Source: Thiobacillus sp.
GTDB lineage: Bacteria; Pseudomonadota; Gammaproteobacteria; Burkholderiales; Thiobacillaceae
DNA: 64,000 nucleotides
Assembly: GCF_030696885.1 (NCBI RefSeq)
Contig: NZ_JAUYRI010000009.1
Coordinates: 115,744 to 179,743 of the forward strand
Direction of reading: 5' to 3'
The position numbers were made by a program, and so were the translations under genes. Under the pieces are notes generated by a model. The model ran no database searches, was not told the origin of the DNA, and saw nothing but the letters and a program-made list of their open reading frames with translations. Below, piece by piece: positions 52,760 through 63,377 of this stretch; positions within the stretch are counted from its first letter, which is position 1; the number at the start of each line of letters is the position of its first letter.

Positions 52760-53401
52760 TCAGGCCGCATACCACAGCACTGCAAAGTAGTGGCAGACGG
52801 TGCCGCCAAGTACGAAGAAGTGCCAGATCAGATGCCCGTACCGCAGCCTGGAGCCCGTGGCGTAGAAGGCGACACCCAGGGTATAGAACAGACCTCCCGC
52901 TAGCAGCCAAAGCAGGCCCGCTGTCGGCACCTCGGCGAGCATCGGGCCGGCCGCGATGACGATGACCCACCCCATGACCAGGTACAGGCCCGTGGAGATG
53001 ACAGGGTGAACCATGCCGCCCCATGTCTTGAGCATCACTCCAACAGTGGCCAACAGCCAAATAATCGAAAACAGCGCCCAACCCCATGCCCCACGAAGCA
53101 CACCCAGTGTGAACGGCGTGTACGTGCCTGCGATGAGCAGATAGATGGAGGCGTGATCCAGAACGCGAAAGACACGCTTTGCCTTGCCACTTGGAAGCGC
53201 GTGATAGACAGTCGATGCGAAGTACACCAACAAGATCGTGGCGCAGAAAACCGCGGTGCCGGCAATGAGTAGGGCATCGCTGCGCTGCACTGCATGGACG
53301 AGCATGACCGGAGCGCCAACCAACGCGGCGATCAGTCCAAGACCATGACTGAGGCTATTGGCAACTTCCTCAGGACGTGATTGGGCTCGGGTAGCGTTCA
53401 T
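52760..53401 (-). CDS. Hemolysin III / PAQR family membrane protein, integron cassette 3
   Basis: A 213-residue protein with seven hydrophobic segments. The family's metal-site pattern is seen: STVYHALPSG, LDHASIYLLIAGTYTPF and, at the C-terminus, HLIWHFFVLGGTVCHYF. The hlyIII name reflects the family; haemolysis is not implied. In a cassette, it was probably acquired. The ATG at 53401 has no clear ribosome site and lies 35 bp from attC2. Confidence 0.85.
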   Translation of the reverse strand: MNATRAQSRPEEVANSLSHGLGLIAALVGAPVMLVHAVQRSDALLIAGTAVFCATILLVYFASTVYHALPSGKAKRVFRVLDHASIYLLIAGTYTPFTLGVLRGAWGWALFSIIWLLATVGVMLKTWGGMVHPVISTGLYLVMGWVIVIAAGPMLAEVPTAGLLWLLAGGLFYTLGVAFYATGSRLRYGHLIWHFFVLGGTVCHYFAVLWYAA

Positions 53402-53435
53402 ATGGTTGCGGTCCGCGATAGCGGCGTGCTACAGC

Positions 53436-53516
53436 CTCTAACGTTTAAGGTAAGAAGCGCGCCGCTTGCGGCGCGTCCCAGTGACCGAAGGGAGCGCCTT
53501 GACCTCAGGGTTGGGC
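53436..53516 (-). other. attC site 2 (3' of cassette 2)
   Basis: On the minus strand: left core GCCCAAC (53510-53516), L'' AGGTCAAG, central GGCGCTCCC...GGTCACTGGGACGCGCCGC with inverted GCGGCGCG, L' CTTACCT, and right core GTTAGAG (53436-53442). The L boxes pair with one extra-helical base, as expected of attC. Confidence 0.85.
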
Positions 53517-53519
53517 GTC

Positions 53520-54032
53520 TCAGCGCTCAAAGAACCACTCCATGAATTCTTCTGCAACTTCCGGAGTAAGTTCCAACACTGCTTCTGCCACTCCGGTTTG
53601 GCCTTTCGCGGCAGCGATTGCAGATAGTGCACAGAGCAAAAAATCTTCATCCCACTGACGTGATGCGGCAGCGGCAACGAGACTTGGTAGGCGCGCCAAA
53701 GACTCGAAATAGGCAGACTCAAGATCATTTGGTATCTCAACGCTTTTCTTTTTTCGGCAAATCTCGACCCATGCGGGGAATTGGAAAAAAGAGAAATCGG
53801 CCTTTAATGGAGCAGATGCCAGCGCATTTATCACATGTGGCACTGCTGCGAATGAAGCGGAGTAGACATCGCCTTGGTGTGCAAGTGCGCTCCACAGCGT
53901 AAACCAAGGTTCTTGATCGTCAGTGGAGGATGGAAGGTCGGTGATGAGTTTCTTCAGCAACGGCGGAATGTCTACGGCGGAGCCATAAGCATGCTCAAGT
54001 GTTGTCCAACGCAAATCATCAAGGCTGAGCAA
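53520..54032 (-). CDS. Hypothetical helical protein, integron cassette 2
   Basis: The TTG at 54032 is chosen because AAGGAG lies 7 bp upstream, giving LSLDDLRWTTLEHAYGSAVDIPPLLKKL (170 residues). The sequence is rich in helices (FTLWSALAHQGDVYSASFAAVPHVINAL ... SLVAAAASRQWDEDFLLCALSAIAAAKG), suggesting HEAT-like repeats. Similar proteins are often near contact-dependent or immunity loci, but no function is known. Confidence 0.7.
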   Translation of the reverse strand: MLSLDDLRWTTLEHAYGSAVDIPPLLKKLITDLPSSTDDQEPWFTLWSALAHQGDVYSASFAAVPHVINALASAPLKADFSFFQFPAWVEICRKKKSVEIPNDLESAYFESLARLPSLVAAAASRQWDEDFLLCALSAIAAAKGQTGVAEAVLELTPEVAEEFMEWFFER

Positions 54033-54050
54033 AGCACAACTCCTTAAGAC

Positions 54051-54128
54051 GCCCAACGTAGAGCTAACCGGCGGCGCTTTAGCGCCGTCCAGCGACCAGA
54101 GGGAGCGAGGTTGAGCGCCATGTTAGAG
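54051..54128 (-). other. attC site 1 (3' of cassette 1)
   Basis: On the minus strand: left core CTCTAAC (54122-54128), L'' GCTCAACC, central TCGCTCCC...GGTCGCTGG, the stem GGCGCTAAAGCGCC, L' GGTTAGCTC, and right core GTTGGGC (54051-54057, fitting GTTRRRY). The stop codon of cassette 1 lies in the left core. Confidence 0.88.
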
Positions 54129-54434
54129 GGCCGCATGGTCATCCACTTTGACTGGGCGCCATGCGCCGCCGCTGCCGTGAAAGGTCTCGGCGTCGAGAAT
54201 GAACTGCTCTGAGCAGTGCTGGCATTGAAATTGATACAGCAGTACATCATCCCACTGGCCACTACTCGCTACTTCCGAGAAGGAACGTTGCGGTAGGCCT
54301 GACTGTTCCGATCCAATTTCTTTAAGCGTTCCATCTGCCAGGTTATCCCGCACCACAGCTATTGCTTGCCTCAAGTCACTAGGCGAGGAGATCTGATATT
54401 CGATGCAAAGATCTTTGCAAAAGGAACAAGCCAT
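54123..54434 (-). CDS. Putative zinc-ribbon protein, integron cassette 1
   Basis: A 103-residue protein starting ACSFCKDLC, with a second CQHC pair near residue 72: four cysteines that could bind zinc. The middle part, SPSDLRQAIAVVRDNLADGTLKEI, is helical. It is the first cassette, its ATG 8 bp from the attI core, so it should be the best expressed from a promoter in the integrase region. I do not recognise a function. Confidence 0.7.
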   Translation of the reverse strand: MACSFCKDLCIEYQISSPSDLRQAIAVVRDNLADGTLKEIGSEQSGLPQRSFSEVASSGQWDDVLLYQFQCQHCSEQFILDAETFHGSGGAWRPVKVDDHAAL

Positions 54435-54554
54435 TTTTGCCCTCTAACGTTAAGTGTCCATCCTAAATGACGCTTTATAAGCCGTCATTCGAGATTCTGT
54501 TTTGAGAAAATGTGCTAGAAAACAATTTGTTATCAATTTTTAGGGCGTCCTAAC
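54435..54554. other. attI region and intI upstream control region
   Basis: The core CTCTAAC on the plus strand (54442-54448) is the attI-cassette 1 junction, since the same heptamer ends attC2. A 7-bp inverted repeat, AATGACG/CGTCATT (54466-54489), and an AT-rich stretch (54495-54545) follow. These could hold the intI and cassette promoters; I see no clear SOS box. Confidence 0.7.
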
Positions 54555-56499
<1,945 letters not shown>

Positions 56500-56528
56500 G
56501 CCGGTCGGCGCGTGCTGTCGCCTGACGA

Positions 56529-58499
56529 TCAGGACACGGCAGCGAACGGGGCCGACTGCAGCCGCGTAATGAAGTCGGCACAGCCTTCCTTCGGCATCGG
56601 ATGGCTGAAATAGTAGCCCTGTAGCATCTCCACGCCCATTTCGCGAAGAATGGTGGCCGTTTCGCTGTCCTCGACGCCTTCCGCAACCAGCACCAGTTGC
56701 ATTGCGTGCCCCATGTCGACGATGGTCTTGACCAGGATTCTTCCTTCCGGCGTTTTGATGCGGCGCACGAAGGAAATATCGATCTTGATCTCGTCGAACG
56801 GCAACTCGTGCACGTGCGACAGCGATGAAAATCCGGTTCCGAAATCGTCGAGTGACAGCGTAAAGCCCGCATCCGAAAGCTTCTTCAGGTAGCCGCGGGC
56901 CTGCTCGATACCTTGCAGGGCGATGCTTTCGGTGATTTCCAGTTTGATCTGCCCGGGCTTCAGGCCATAGCGTTCCACCATGGCGGTCAGCAAGGGATAG
57001 AAGTCGGCGGACATCAGCTGGCGCGTCGAAATGTTCACCGCCAGCTTCAGGTCCGCGCAGCGGCCGCTGCATTGGCTGAAATGACTCAGCGCGTGATCGA
57101 GCACCTGCCGCCCGACCTCGTTGATCAGGCCGAGGTTCTCGGCCAGGGGAATGAAGGTGGCCGGGCTGACCCATCCGTATTTCTCGTCATGCCAGCGGGC
57201 CAGGGCCTCCACACCGACGATGCTGCAGTGGTCGGCGGCGTCCATCACCGGCTGGTAATACACCTGGAGCTGGCCTTGCTTGACCGCGGCGACGAAACGG
57301 GACGTCATGTCCACGTCTTCGTAGCCGGCGGCGCTGGTCTGCAGGTCGGCGAACAGCTGAATGTTGTTCCGGCCCTGCGACTTTGCGTAGAACAAGGCCT
57401 TGTCCGCCTGCACCAGCAAGGCCTCGCCGGTATCCGCATCCTCCGGGTAGACCGCAATGCCGACGCTCAGCGTGACGAAGGTATCGCGATATTTCGTTTC
57501 GAGGCTCAGCCGCAGCTTGTGCATCAGTTCGCCGGCCACCTTGCGCGGGACGTCGGCATCCTCGGCGAAGGGAAGCAGCATGACGAATTCGTCGCCGCCC
57601 CAGCGCGCCAGGACGTCGGTCGAACGCAGGCTCGAACGGAGGACGTTGCCGACCTCCTTCAATAGCTGGTCGCCCGACTTGTGGCCGTGCAGGTCGTTGA
57701 TCTGTTTGAAGTTGTCCAGATCGATGAACAGAAGGGCGAACTTCGACCCGGTGACGCCCGCGCGCCTGATTTCCTCGTCGATGCGGTCGTCGAGATAGAT
57801 TCGGTTGGGCAAGCCGGTCAACGCGTCGTGCGTGGCCATGTGGCTGATGCGCTTTTCCTGCACGTGCGTTTCCGTTACGTCGCGCAGCACCCCGCGCACC
57901 CCCTGCACCTGGCCCTGCTTCCAGTACAGGGCAAATTTTCCCTCGACCCAGTGTTCCTGATGATCGTCGCGCTGCATGCGGAACCGCATGCTCATCGTGT
58001 CGCGCTCGCCATTCAGCAAGGTCTTCAGCAGGTCTTCTATCGCACTGTGGTCGTGATTGTTGATGAAGGCCACGAACGGCAGACCCAGAAAACGCGCATT
58101 GCTGTGGCGTTCGCTGCCCAGCAGCTTGAGCCAGTGATCCGACAGGAACACCAACGTGCCGTCCGGCGCCAGTTCGATCACCACCTCGTTCAGCAGGCCC
58201 AGCGTGTCGTAGAACGCGGCGCGGGCCTCCGCCTCTGCGTTGGCTTTGCTCAGGTTGCGGATTTCATCTAGTTCGCTGCGGAAATGCATTTTCTTCAGCA
58301 GCTTTTCCATCATGCAGAATGTGGTCAACCCCGATTGAAACAGGTTGAATCCCACGAACAGCAGGATGGAGATCCATAGCCACGACCATTCCGGCTTGAG
58401 GTAGATCAATGCGCCACACGCGAAGACGAATCCGCCTGCAATCGTGCGGATCACAGGCTCGATGTACGCCCGTCTTTTCGTGGATGCGTCAGCAGTCAT
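56529..58499 (-). CDS. Membrane-anchored PAS-GGDEF-EAL protein
   Basis: A 656-residue c-di-GMP enzyme. Two membrane segments (about 18-52) anchor it; a PAS domain follows (ELAPDGTLVFLSDHWLKLLG). The GGDEF domain has RWGGDEFVML and an RSTD product-inhibition site five residues before it; the EAL domain has GVEALARW, KLEITES, DDFGTGFSSL and VAEGVED. Both catalytic sites look intact, so it could make and break c-di-GMP. The ATG at 58499 gives a cleaner start than one 23 codons upstream. Confidence 0.88.
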   Translation of the reverse strand: MTADASTKRRAYIEPVIRTIAGGFVFACGALIYLKPEWSWLWISILLFVGFNLFQSGLTTFCMMEKLLKKMHFRSELDEIRNLSKANAEAEARAAFYDTLGLLNEVVIELAPDGTLVFLSDHWLKLLGSERHSNARFLGLPFVAFINNHDHSAIEDLLKTLLNGERDTMSMRFRMQRDDHQEHWVEGKFALYWKQGQVQGVRGVLRDVTETHVQEKRISHMATHDALTGLPNRIYLDDRIDEEIRRAGVTGSKFALLFIDLDNFKQINDLHGHKSGDQLLKEVGNVLRSSLRSTDVLARWGGDEFVMLLPFAEDADVPRKVAGELMHKLRLSLETKYRDTFVTLSVGIAVYPEDADTGEALLVQADKALFYAKSQGRNNIQLFADLQTSAAGYEDVDMTSRFVAAVKQGQLQVYYQPVMDAADHCSIVGVEALARWHDEKYGWVSPATFIPLAENLGLINEVGRQVLDHALSHFSQCSGRCADLKLAVNISTRQLMSADFYPLLTAMVERYGLKPGQIKLEITESIALQGIEQARGYLKKLSDAGFTLSLDDFGTGFSSLSHVHELPFDEIKIDISFVRRIKTPEGRILVKTIVDMGHAMQLVLVAEGVEDSETATILREMGVEMLQGYYFSHPMPKEGCADFITRLQSAPFAAVS

Positions 58500-58760
58500 G
58501 TTGGATGCCGTGCCTGTTTCTGCCGTACGTCGTGGCGTAGGGCCTTGCCAGGACCTGGCTGGCGGCATTTATTCTGACAAGGCTGTGAAATCGACATCGC
58601 GCATGCGGCTCAGCTGACGCGCGCAGGCGCACGGAGGCAACTACGGACTGGACGGCATGGGGGGAGGAGGCGAGACATCCGGATGCGACAGGAAGAGTTC
58701 ATTTTTTTTCCTTTTTAGAGCGGTCATCCATAAGTTTGATTTCGGCAGATTCTCTGCGTT

Positions 58761-58808
58761 CTTGAGGCACCGGTTCCTCCCGGTCGCCCGTGAAGCCGCC
58801 GCCTCAAG
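58761..58808. other. Nested stem structure, possible structured RNA
   Basis: Outer stem CTTGAGGC (58761-58768) with GCCTCAAG (58801-58808); inner stem ACCGG (58769-58773) with CCGGT (58780-58784). It lies about 260 bp upstream of the GGDEF-EAL start on the minus strand and could be part of its leader. It matches no riboswitch class I recognise. Confidence 0.35.
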
Positions 58809-59086
58809 GCCAGCGCGCCCAGCGCCGGGAATGATCTCTCCGGTCACCCTCTGTCCGAATCCGGGACGCCCCCATGCTCGGCCGTGAGGCTTTCCAGGGT
58901 TTTCTCCCGGGTAGAGTTAAGAAGATGCGCGCAGGGTGGCCTTGTCCAGCACGTATTGCAGGGCCGCGCCGCGGGGATCTGGTTGCATAAGTCTGTAAGC
59001 GGGCGGGTGTCGATGCAACGCGCAGGGTTGCCGCAGCAAGCAGCTGTAGCAGCAATTTATTTAGCCTTAAGCGCGTCCGATACATT

Positions 59087-59114
59087 ATTTAACATAATAT
59101 ACATTATGCGAAGT
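59087..59114. other. Chromosome dimer resolution site dif (XerCD)
   Basis: On the minus strand the 28 bp read an XerC arm ACTTCGCATAA, spacer TGTATA and XerD arm TTATGTTAAAT. The spacer and the XerD arm equal Escherichia coli dif, as do the inner seven bases of the XerC arm; 25 of 28 positions agree. XerC and XerD recombine here to resolve chromosome dimers at the terminus, under FtsK control. Confidence 0.9.
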
Positions 59115-59280
59115 AACGGATCCCAGGGCCGATGCCAAGGTGAGGCTTCAAGCGTCGAAATCAGTGAACCCCACTTGTGCCCAGACCGCCTTCAGTGGGA
59201 TTAGGCATCATCCCATCGGGATGCAAGCGGTCGGCAAAAGGAATATCCTGATCAACACATTCACTTGCGCAGGAGGTTCA

Positions 59281-59679
59281 ATGTCAGCACTTAACCCGTC
59301 CCAACTCGAGGAGCTGACCCGCAAGCTGGACGAGGCTTCGCGCTTGCTGATGCGCGACGTGCGCGACGAGCTCCAGAACGTGGGCGATCTGCACCGCGCC
59401 GATCTGCTCAACAACGAGCCGGGCGACAGCGGCGACGAATCAATGGCCAGTTCGCTGGCGGACCTCAATGTGGCGCGGCTGGATCGTCAGATTGAGGATT
59501 TACGGGATATCGAGGCGGCGTTCGGACGCATCAACCAGGGCGAATACGGCACCTGCATCGATTGCGGCGAGGACATCGGCTTCAGTCGCCTGCAAGCCTA
59601 TCCGACGGCGAAGCGCTGTATCCGGTGCCAGGAAACGCGCGAGCGGCAGTATGCCCAAGAAGGTCATCCCTCCTTGTAG
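59281..59679 (+). CDS. DksA/TraR-family zinc-finger protein
   Basis: A 132-residue protein with a coiled coil (about 5-85) and a C4 zinc finger: CIDCGEDIGFSRLQAYPTAKRCIRC. The tip reads DSGDES where DksA has DPVDRA, keeping both aspartates but not the alanine. This suggests a DksA-like factor binding the RNA polymerase secondary channel; it is shorter than typical DksA (about 150). AGGAGG lies 4 bp before the ATG. It is the first gene after dif. Confidence 0.85.
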   Translation: MSALNPSQLEELTRKLDEASRLLMRDVRDELQNVGDLHRADLLNNEPGDSGDESMASSLADLNVARLDRQIEDLRDIEAAFGRINQGEYGTCIDCGEDIGFSRLQAYPTAKRCIRCQETRERQYAQEGHPSL

Positions 59680-59741
59680 CCGGGCCCTCTATTGAAGCAG
59701 AATATGATGATGTTTCAATAAGACACTGTTGTTCAAGACAA

Positions 59742-60077
59742 TCATGAAGTGTTAGGTCCGGGTGGAATCACATTTTCTGGGGGCGCCTCCAGCAGCGCCG
59801 TGATCTGCTCAAACGGCAGCGGCTTGCTGTACAGGTAGCTCTGCATTTCGTCGCACTTCAGCAGTTTGAGGAAGCGTGCCTGCCCTTTTGTCTCGACGCC
59901 TTCGGCGATGACCTTGAGTCTGAACAGTGGCAAGTGAAATCTTGGTTGAAACAAAGGCCAGGCTCCGGGCATCCTGGTTCATCGCGGTAATGAACGCACG
60001 GGCGATCTTCAGCATCTGCGGCGATACTGCCCTTGATGTTCTCCGTGATCAGCGATCAGCGTTTCGGTGATTTCCAC
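59742..60077 (-). pseudogene. Remnant of an EAL-domain gene
   Basis: On the minus strand, pieces of an EAL domain appear in order but in different frames: VEITETLI (60077-60054), LKIARAFITAMNQDARSLA (about 60012-59957) and KVIAEGVETKGQARFLKLLKCDEMQSYLYSKPLPFEQ (about 59915-59800). Frameshifts and a deletion of about 30-50 residues between the first two pieces make it non-functional. It begins right after the stop of the fusion protein gene, suggesting loss of its 5' part by recombination. Confidence 0.75.
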
Positions 60078-63000
60078 CTATGCAGGCGGCGAGACGGTCG
60101 GGCGGGACTCGGTCAAATGCTGCTGCAGAAAATCCTTTAGCTGCGGCATCGCGAGCGGTCGGCTGAACAGGAAACCCTGGATGTCCTGGCAGCCGGATCC
60201 GCGCAGGAAGTCGAACTGCGCCGCGGTTTCAACGCCTTCGGCCACGATGCCGAGACGCAGGCTGGCCGCCAGCTGGATGATCGCGCGCACGATGGCGGCA
60301 CTGTCCGGATCGGTGTTGACGTCGCTGACGAAGGAGCGGTCGATCTTCAGCCGGTCGACCGCAAACCGCTTGAGATAGCTCAGCGACGAATAGCCGGTGC
60401 CGAAGTCATCGATCGCCAGCCGCACCCCCAGCGCTTTCAGCTTGCGCACGGTGTCGAGGGTGTTGTCGACGTCCTGCAGCAGGATGGACTCGGTCAACTC
60501 CAGCTCCAGCAGGTGCGGCGGCAGGCCGCTGCGCACCAGCGCGCCAGCCACGGTTTCGACCAGGCCGGTGCGGCGAAACTGCAGCGCCGACAGATTGACC
60601 GACATGGTCAGTTCGCTGCCGGCCTGGCGCAGGGACTGAGCCTGCCGACAGGCTTCTTCGATCACCCAGGCGCCGATCGACACGATCAGGCCGCAATCCT
60701 CCGCCACCGGAATGAAACGTGCGGGCGCGACGTCACCCAGCTCCGGATTGCGCCAGCGCAGCAGGGCTTCGACGCCGACCACCCGGCCACTGCCGATTTC
60801 CATCTGCGGCTGGTAATGCAGATGAAACTCGGCCTGGTACAGCGCTCGACTCAGCCGGGTTTGCAGCAGCAGGTGCTCGTGCGCCTGGCGGTTCATCTGC
60901 TCGTCGAAGAACTGATAGATGTTGCGCCCTGCCCCCTTGGCGTTGTACATCGCGGCGTCCGCCTTCTGCAGCAGCGTGTCGAAGCTGGAGCCGTCGTTTG
61001 GGTACATCGCGATGCCGATGCTGCAGGTGGCGTTGAGCGCATGGCCGTTGACTTCCACCGGCTCGGCCAGCTGGACCAGGATCTTGCTGGCGATGCGCTC
61101 GACCGCTTCCAGGTCCGGCACGTCGCCCAGCAGCACGATGAATTCGTCGCCGCCCTGGCGGCTGATGGTGTCGCTGTCGCGGGTGCAGGCGGCCAGACGC
61201 GCCACCACCGTGAGCAGCAGCTGGTCGCCGGCGGCATGGCCGAGCGTGTCGTTCACCACCTTGAAGTTGTCCAGATCGAGGAACAGCATGGCCACCCGTG
61301 TGCGCGAACGCTCGGCCGTGGCCAGCGCATGTTCGAAACGGTCGCGCAGCAGCACGCGGTTGGGCAGTCCGGTGAGCGCGTCGTGGTGGGCGAGGAATTC
61401 GATGCGTGCCTCTGCCTGCTTGCGCTCGGTGACGTCGCGGTCGACGCCCTGGAAGCCGGTCAGCGCCCCACTCTCGTCGAATACCGGCGATGCGTTCGAT
61501 TCGTAAATCCGGTAGCTGCCATTCTGGTGGCGCCAGCGCAGCACGACGTTATGCCAGCCTAGCCGGGCGGCGCAGGCCCGTTCGTAGGTTTCGCGGTAGA
61601 GCGGCAGGTCGTCCGGATGCAGCAGGTCCTCGGGTGTCAGGGCGAGAAATGCGTCAAGCGAGTAGCCGAGACTGGCGACGCCGCGCGGGTTGCAGTAGGT
61701 GTGCTGCCCCGCCGTATTCACCGACCAGATCCAGTCGGTGGATTGTTCCGCCAGCGCGCGAAAGCGCGCTTCGCTTTCGCGCAGCGCCTCTTCGGTGCTC
61801 CGGCGTTCGCTGATGTCAATGAAATTGACCACCGCCCCCACCAGTTCGCCGTCGCGGTACATCGGGTGCGACCAGTATTCAACCGGGAAGCAGGTGCCGT
61901 CCTTGCGCCAGTGCACTTCGCTGTCGACATGGGTGGGGCGGCCCTCCAGGGTGGAATGCCGGAGGTGGCACTGCGCCTTCGGATAGGGACGGCCATCGGG
62001 GTAAGTGTGGTGGATCAACGGGTGCAGGCTCTGACCCAGCATTTCTTCCTGCGTATAGCCCAGCATGGCGAGGCAGGCCGGATTGACGAAGGTGCATCGC
62101 CCCTCGGTATCGACGCCGAAAATCGCTTCAGGCGACGCATCGAGCAGAAGGCGAAAGCGTGCTTCGCTCTCGCGCAAGGCCGCCAGCGCGGCGCGATGGG
62201 CGAGCGCCGCGCCGAGGTCGGCAGCCAGTTTCTCCAGCAGCATCAGGATTTCGATCCCGAATGCCTGGGGCTCCTGACTGTAAAGGCTGAGCATGCCGGC
62301 CACGCGGCCGTGCATGCGTAAGGGGGTGGCGGCAAACGAGCGGTAGCCGAGCGCGCGCGCCTGGTCGCGCCAGGATGCGCTGAGCGGACCGCTCTCGGTA
62401 TCGTTGTTGACCACGGTGGCGCCGAGCCGGATTGCACGGTCAATGGGATCGTTTTCCTGCGGCGCGCCGATGCATGCGGATACACGCGCCAGCGCATCAC
62501 CGGGCAGGCCGGCCGCGGCCACCGGACGCAGGGCGCCGCCGGCTTCGTCCAGCAGGCCGACCCACGCCAGCCGGTACAGGTCGTCGGTGACCAGTTCGGC
62601 GCAGATGCGCGCCAGCAGCGCCTGCTCGGAGAGCTCGGCGGTGAAGAGTTCGCTCAGGGCCGCGATCGTCTGCAGAAACAGCGTATGCCGCTGCATCACC
62701 AGTGCTTCGCGCTTCTGCTCGGTGATCTCGTGCAGACTGCCCACCATGCGCAGCGGCTTGCCGCCAGCATCGCGCGCCACCACCTTGCCGCGGTTGCGCA
62801 CCCAGATCACGCTGCCGTCCGGCTGCAGGATGCGGTGCTCGTACTCGAACACGGGCGCGCCGGCGAGACAGTCCTGGATGGCTGTCATCAATGTGTCGCG
62901 CTCCTGCGTGTGCAGGCAGTCGAGCGCTTCCTGCCAGGTGTGCGCGGTCTGCGCCGGGTCCAGCCCCATTAATTGCGCCCAGTGCGCGTTGTGCCGCACC

Positions 63001-63377
63001 TCGCCGCTTTCCACTGTCCATTCCCAGACGCCTTCGCCCAGCATGGCCAGCGCGTGGGTCTGGCCATCGGCGCCGATCGCCGAGCCGAGGCCGGCGCGGT
63101 CGGCCTTTTTCAGCGCCGCCGGATCGTGCCCGGCCGCCAGCAAGGCGCGGGCGGAATGGCGGCGTTTTCGCGCCTCGGCCAGCGAGACATCGGGGTACAC
63201 GCCGAGGGCCAGGGTCTTGCGCTTGCCTTCAAAGCGGTAATCCAGCCGCCAGTAGCGCGAGCCGTCCGGCCGCAGCAGCAGATACATGCCGCCGCCGTCC
63301 GCCAGCTTGACCGGCTTGGCGGCGGGCGGGGTCTGGCGGATGCGGGCGTCGGTGAGCGGAGTGGCGAGGCGTGCCAT
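60078..63377 (-). CDS. Integrase arm-type DNA-binding domain fused to PAS-GAF-PAS-PAS-GGDEF-EAL
   Basis: One 1099-residue frame. Residues about 5-93 (LTDARIRQTPPAAKPVKLADGGGMYLLL ... LGVYPDVSLAEARKRRHSARALLAAGHDP) match the arm DNA-binding (DUF4102) domain of P4-type integrases; no catalytic recombinase domain follows. Then a PAS (about 105-230), a GAF (about 235-395), two PAS domains (about 405-530 and 535-655), GGDEF (SRQGGDEFIVLL, with RDSD inhibition site) and EAL (GVEALLRW, ELTES, DDFGTGYSSL, VAEGVET). No membrane segment is seen, so it is cytoplasmic. It suggests a c-di-GMP enzyme that binds DNA. The ATG at 63377 has a poor ribosome site. Confidence 0.88.
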   Translation of the reverse strand: MARLATPLTDARIRQTPPAAKPVKLADGGGMYLLLRPDGSRYWRLDYRFEGKRKTLALGVYPDVSLAEARKRRHSARALLAAGHDPAALKKADRAGLGSAIGADGQTHALAMLGEGVWEWTVESGEVRHNAHWAQLMGLDPAQTAHTWQEALDCLHTQERDTLMTAIQDCLAGAPVFEYEHRILQPDGSVIWVRNRGKVVARDAGGKPLRMVGSLHEITEQKREALVMQRHTLFLQTIAALSELFTAELSEQALLARICAELVTDDLYRLAWVGLLDEAGGALRPVAAAGLPGDALARVSACIGAPQENDPIDRAIRLGATVVNNDTESGPLSASWRDQARALGYRSFAATPLRMHGRVAGMLSLYSQEPQAFGIEILMLLEKLAADLGAALAHRAALAALRESEARFRLLLDASPEAIFGVDTEGRCTFVNPACLAMLGYTQEEMLGQSLHPLIHHTYPDGRPYPKAQCHLRHSTLEGRPTHVDSEVHWRKDGTCFPVEYWSHPMYRDGELVGAVVNFIDISERRSTEEALRESEARFRALAEQSTDWIWSVNTAGQHTYCNPRGVASLGYSLDAFLALTPEDLLHPDDLPLYRETYERACAARLGWHNVVLRWRHQNGSYRIYESNASPVFDESGALTGFQGVDRDVTERKQAEARIEFLAHHDALTGLPNRVLLRDRFEHALATAERSRTRVAMLFLDLDNFKVVNDTLGHAAGDQLLLTVVARLAACTRDSDTISRQGGDEFIVLLGDVPDLEAVERIASKILVQLAEPVEVNGHALNATCSIGIAMYPNDGSSFDTLLQKADAAMYNAKGAGRNIYQFFDEQMNRQAHEHLLLQTRLSRALYQAEFHLHYQPQMEIGSGRVVGVEALLRWRNPELGDVAPARFIPVAEDCGLIVSIGAWVIEEACRQAQSLRQAGSELTMSVNLSALQFRRTGLVETVAGALVRSGLPPHLLELELTESILLQDVDNTLDTVRKLKALGVRLAIDDFGTGYSSLSYLKRFAVDRLKIDRSFVSDVNTDPDSAAIVRAIIQLAASLRLGIVAEGVETAAQFDFLRGSGCQDIQGFLFSRPLAMPQLKDFLQQHLTESRPTVSPPA

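Larger units (their letters stand above)
58569..59280. other. 712-bp intergenic region containing dif
   Basis: No convincing gene lies between the GGDEF-EAL gene and the DksA-like gene. It contains a nested stem structure (58761-58808), several small GC hairpins, and the dif site at 59087-59114. Base composition becomes AT-rich around dif. Confidence 0.6.

Noticed and set aside
58641..59204. Small open frames of 68-106 codons between the GGDEF-EAL gene and dif
   Set aside because: No ribosome sites, no family resemblance and overlapping frames on both strands; composition is Arg/Pro-rich noise.
60078..63377. Arm-domain gene as an active P4-type integrase
   Set aside because: Only the arm DNA-binding domain is present; the catalytic Arg-His-Arg-Tyr domain is absent and a tRNA target site is not adjacent.
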